NCBI RefSeq assembly: GCF_014648415.1
Contig: NZ_BMRB01000002.1
Span: 1,013,260 to 1,077,259 of the forward strand
Origin: Actinokineospora fastidiosa
Lineage (GTDB): Bacteria > Actinomycetota > Actinomycetes > Mycobacteriales > Pseudonocardiaceae
Reading direction: 5' to 3'
DNA: 64,000 nucleotides
This document shows, in pieces, positions 61,776-64,000 of the stretch. Each line of letters opens with the position of its first letter. The stretch's first letter is position 1. A program made the position numbers and the translations under genes. The notes under the pieces were generated by a model, which was not told the DNA's origin, searched no databases, and was given only the letters and a program-made list of their open reading frames with translations.

Positions 61776-62810
61776 ATGACCACCACAGACCGGCGGCGGC
61801 CGCCGAGGACACGGGATCGGATGATCGGCGCGCGGCTGCGCGCGTACCGGACCCAGTTCACGCCGTTCACCCTGGAGCAGGCCGCCGAGCAGGCGCAGAT
61901 GTCCGTCCCGACGCTCAGCCGGACCGAGAACGGCCGCAGGCATGTCACCGTCGAGGACGTCGCGACGCTGCTGACGGTGTATCGGGTTCCGCGCGAACTC
62001 CGCACGCCCCTGATCGAGGTGGCTCGATCGGGCTTCCAGGACGGTGTCTGGCAGAGCGCGCCGCTGCCGGGGTGTCCGATCGATGCCGACGGGATCACCA
62101 GTCTGGAGGCGGGAGCGCACCGGTTGACCGACTGGTGTCCGAGCACGATCCCACCGCTGCTGCAGACGCCGGCCTACGCGGCCGCGGTGCTCGGGGCGAG
62201 TGGCGTCGATGACATCGAGAGTCACGTCGAGCATCGGCTTCGGCGGCAGGAGGTGCTGAAGACGACCGACTACACCGCTTTCATCCACGCCCCCGTGCTG
62301 GATATGGCGGATGATGAGCAACTGGCGCACCTGCAAGCCGCCACCGAGCGGGGTGTCGGGGTGAGGCTCGTCCCGGCGCGGGTGCTGACGGTGGGGCATC
62401 CGTGGTTGCTGATGGAGTTCCCCGACGACCCGCCCCTTGTCTATATCGGACTGCGAAAAGTGGGGATCTACCTGCACGAACCGGAAGCAGACGGCTACCC
62501 GAAGCTGCGAGACAGGCTCGATCGCGTCGCGTGGTCCACCTTGGACACCCGGCGGCTGCTCGATCAGGCCAGGTCGACCAAACCGACGGCGGCGGCGCGG
62601 CGGGCGATGGTGGCGCGGGAGTCCTCCGGGAGGCGGTCGACCTCGGCGGAGAGGCGGGACAGGCCGGTGGCGTCCAGGTGGGTCAGCACCGTGAAGATGT
62701 CCGACGCCAGTGGCTCCTCCGCGGCGACGGCGGCGGTGACCACGGCGGGGACCTCGGTGTCGGGGACCATGGCGAAGATCTCCGCGAAGCGGGTGTCGTC
62801 GTCGCTGTAG
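61776..62810 (+). CDS. XRE regulator with DUF5753-like domain, running into the opposite gene
   Basis: The HTH (about 18-70; Met-Ser-Val-Pro-Thr-Leu-Ser-Arg-Thr-Glu-Asn-Gly) is followed by a DUF5753-like effector domain (Pro-Pro-Leu-Leu-Gln-Thr-Pro-Ala-Tyr-Ala, Arg-Arg-Gln-Glu-Val-Leu). The recognisable protein ends near residue 265 (about nt 62570), but no stop occurs until 62810. The final 75 codons lie antisense to the end of the minus-strand gene and read as low-complexity Ser/Arg/Ala. The usual DUF397 partner gene is absent. Confidence 0.75.
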   Translation: MTTTDRRRPPRTRDRMIGARLRAYRTQFTPFTLEQAAEQAQMSVPTLSRTENGRRHVTVEDVATLLTVYRVPRELRTPLIEVARSGFQDGVWQSAPLPGCPIDADGITSLEAGAHRLTDWCPSTIPPLLQTPAYAAAVLGASGVDDIESHVEHRLRRQEVLKTTDYTAFIHAPVLDMADDEQLAHLQAATERGVGVRLVPARVLTVGHPWLLMEFPDDPPLVYIGLRKVGIYLHEPEADGYPKLRDRLDRVAWSTLDTRRLLDQARSTKPTAAARRAMVARESSGRRSTSAERRDRPVASRWVSTVKMSDASGSSAATAAVTTAGTSVSGTMAKISAKRVSSSL

Positions 62811-63328
62811 ACGGCGGTGTGGAGCATGTCGGGGGCCGAGAGTTCGGTGACCAGCGCGCGGAGGGCGGGGGCGGGGAGGACGCCGATGAAGCGGCCCATG
62901 GTGACGTAGTCGCCCCGGCGGATCAGTTCGACGGCGACCGCGCGCATGCGGTCGACCGGGAGGGTGGCGAGGATGGCGGCGACGCGGCGGGGGTCGAGTT
63001 CGGCGGCGACGTCGGCCAGGAAGGACGGGGACACCCGGGCGGCGAGGTCGACGGCCCGCTCGGGTTCGAGCACGCCCGCCACGCGCGCGCACAGCAGGGG
63101 GCCGAAGGCGCGTTGGGCGATCGCCGCGGTGATCGCGGCCGGGACCAGTCTGCTCGCGGCCGCGATGCGCTCGAAGACGGCGGCGTTGGCGTCGAAGAGG
63201 ACGTCGGTGGCGCGCTCGCGGAGTTCGCGGATGTCCTCGGCGGGCAGGTCGGCCAGGTAGGCGAAGCGCTCGGGCGGGTCGCCGAGGAGGCGGGCGAGCT
63301 TGACGATCTCCGCGCGGGCGCCGCTCAC
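62564..63328 (-). CDS. all-helical repeat protein, MgtE-N-like
   Basis: The 254-residue soluble protein has repeating helical units (for example Leu-Ala-Ala-Arg-Val-Ser-Pro-Ser-Phe-Leu-Ala, Ile-Leu-Ala-Thr-Leu-Pro-Val-Asp-Arg-Met-Arg-Ala-Val, Phe-Ile-Gly-Val-Leu-Pro). These resemble the superhelical N-domain of MgtE, but there is no membrane part. Its GTG overlaps the stop of the upstream 67-residue gene (GTGA). Function is unknown. Confidence 0.68.
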   Translation of the reverse strand: MSGARAEIVKLARLLGDPPERFAYLADLPAEDIRELRERATDVLFDANAAVFERIAAASRLVPAAITAAIAQRAFGPLLCARVAGVLEPERAVDLAARVSPSFLADVAAELDPRRVAAILATLPVDRMRAVAVELIRRGDYVTMGRFIGVLPAPALRALVTELSAPDMLHTAVYSDDDTRFAEIFAMVPDTEVPAVVTAAVAAEEPLASDIFTVLTHLDATGLSRLSAEVDRLPEDSRATIARRAAAVGLVDLA

Positions 63329-63528
63329 AGGCCGATCACCTTCCGGACCAGGGGGCGGATCAGCCGGGGCAGCTGTTCGAGCGACTCCTCGGTCGCCGCC
63401 ATCAGGTGCCTGGTCTGGCGCCGTCGGGCGTCGCGCAGGGCGGCGGCGAGGTCGTCGGCGGCCTCGGCGGGCAGGCCCGCGACGGAGTCGGGCAGCGGCG
63501 CCCGGAACTGCCTGCGGAGTTCGTCCAC
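63325..63528 (-). CDS. 67-residue helical protein, first gene of a two-gene operon
   Basis: A small charged helical protein starting at GTG 63528 (Asp-Glu-Leu-Arg-Arg-Gln-Phe-Arg), with Ala-Asp-Asp-Leu-Ala-Ala-Ala-Leu-Arg-Asp and Arg-His-Leu-Met-Ala-Ala-Thr-Glu-Glu-Ser. It is translationally coupled to the 254-residue gene. No family was recognised. Confidence 0.6.
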   Translation of the reverse strand: MDELRRQFRAPLPDSVAGLPAEAADDLAAALRDARRRQTRHLMAATEESLEQLPRLIRPLVRKVIGL

Positions 63529-63534
63529 CCGACA

Positions 63535-63540
63535 ACTGTA
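63535..63540 (-). promoter_or_regulatory. candidate -10 box for a leaderless two-gene operon
   Basis: TACAGT on the minus strand lies 6 nt before GTG 63528. A TTTGGC about 16 nt further upstream may be the -35. Confidence 0.5.
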
Positions 63541-63787
63541 CGCAGAACCGCGCCGGGCCAAACGCGATGACGCACAGTGACCACCCGGGGATCGTCGGGT
63601 GATCCCGCGCCGAGGCGGCGAAGGTCACCTTGACCGCGTCCGCCCATGCCTGCGGCCTGCGACGTTGCGGACACCAACGGTCAAAACGGGAACAGACCAG
63701 GGCCTTTGGTCCCTGTTGATTACCTTCGCGTTTACATACCGTCCCGGGCACCTCGATATGTACGGCCAGTGAACGTGAGTCGACCGC

Positions 63788-64000
63788 ATGCACGTCTTCA
63801 TCAGCTATGCCCGACGGGACCAGTCGTCGATCAGCCAGTTGCGCGCGGACTTCGAGCGGTTGGGGCATCCCGTGTGGTTCGACCGGGACCTCGACGGCGG
63901 GCAGGCGTGGTGGGACCAGGTCCTGCGGCGCGTGCGCGACTGCCGCGCCCTCGTGTTCGCCCTCTCCCCCGACTCGCTGCGCTCGGCCGCCTGCCTGGCC
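63788..64000 (+). CDS. TIR-domain protein, 3' end cut off by window
   Basis: ATG 63788 opens a frame that runs to the window end. The first 71 residues are a TIR domain: His-Val-Phe-Ile-Ser-Tyr-Ala-Arg-Arg-Asp, Val-Trp-Phe-Asp-Arg-Asp-Leu-Asp-Gly-Gly and Cys-Arg-Ala-Leu-Val-Phe-Ala-Leu-Ser-Pro-Asp-Ser. Bacterial TIR domains often cleave NAD+ in antiphage defence or mediate signalling; what follows decides the function and is outside the window. A TTTACA/GATATG pair at about 63731 and 63755 may be the promoter. Confidence 0.8.
   Translation, partial: MHVFISYARRDQSSISQLRADFERLGHPVWFDRDLDGGQAWWDQVLRRVRDCRALVFALSPDSLRSAACLA

Overview
The window is high-GC actinobacterial chromosome, and a member of the Pseudonocardiales (relatives of Actinokineospora, Saccharothrix or Lentzea) fits best. 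The support is the gene content: RbpA, WhiA, DUF3558 lipoproteins, a mycothiol-type maleylpyruvate isomerase-like enzyme, a subtilisin inhibitor (SSI), frequent GTG starts, and many candidate leaderless genes with a TANNNT box 6-8 nt before the start codon. No tRNA, rRNA, CRISPR array, insertion sequence or prophage gene was seen.

Layout. 1-2.1 kb: end of a WXG-type secretion-associated protein coupled to two DUF3558 lipoproteins. 2.1-11.7 kb, minus strand: core block uvrC-rapZ-yvcK-whiA and gap-pgk-tpiA-secG-rbpA, with 4-nt ATGA/GTGA overlaps that suggest translational coupling. 11.8-16.8 kb: a Rieske lipoprotein, then the riboflavin operon rpe-ribD-ribE-ribBA-ribH plus a small membrane PH-like protein. 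16.9-18.7 kb: plus-strand MOSC, Nudix and AlkD-like repair genes. 18.7-19.7 kb: a strange proline-rich decapeptide-repeat reading frame broken by a 1-nt indel. 19.7-25.8 kb: translation genes pheS-pheT and infC-rpmI-rplT-rRNA methyltransferase; infC appears to start at ATC behind a hairpin that can hide its Shine-Dalgarno sequence. 25.8-29.9 kb: DUF1844 protein, a CitA/CitB-type two-component pair and the dicarboxylate transporter it probably controls.

29.9-32.1 kb: a fused E1-like/YcaO cyclodehydratase overlapped by a 64-residue peptide gene, a minimal candidate RiPP locus. 32.2-39.5 kb: uvrA, a DinB/MDMPI-like protein whose gene runs 139 bp into a convergent acyltransferase gene, a metallo-hydrolase, RNase HI and an HTH regulator. 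39.6-48.8 kb: secreted subtilase, two uncharacterised proteins, FKBP, a hydrolase/P450/ATP-grasp group, a Gfo/Idh/MocA oxidoreductase with a decayed partial copy beside it, and an SSI-type protease inhibitor. 49-52.3 kb: a secreted beta-propeller protein and a RES-domain toxin-antitoxin pair. 52.3-55.6 kb: an S9 peptidase and TerC, the latter preceded by what looks like a yybP-ykoY manganese riboswitch. 55.6-59.4 kb: an unusual S15-hydrolase/ABC-ATPase fusion with its permease. 59.4-64 kb: a J-domain/NERD-like fusion, two HTH regulators, a pair of uncharacterised genes, and the start of a TIR-domain protein cut by the window edge.

The most interesting parts are the YcaO/peptide pair, the frameshifted decapeptide-repeat gene, the terC riboswitch with its mutually exclusive pairing, and the ATC-initiated infC leader. 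All family assignments come from reading motifs by eye; no database search was run.
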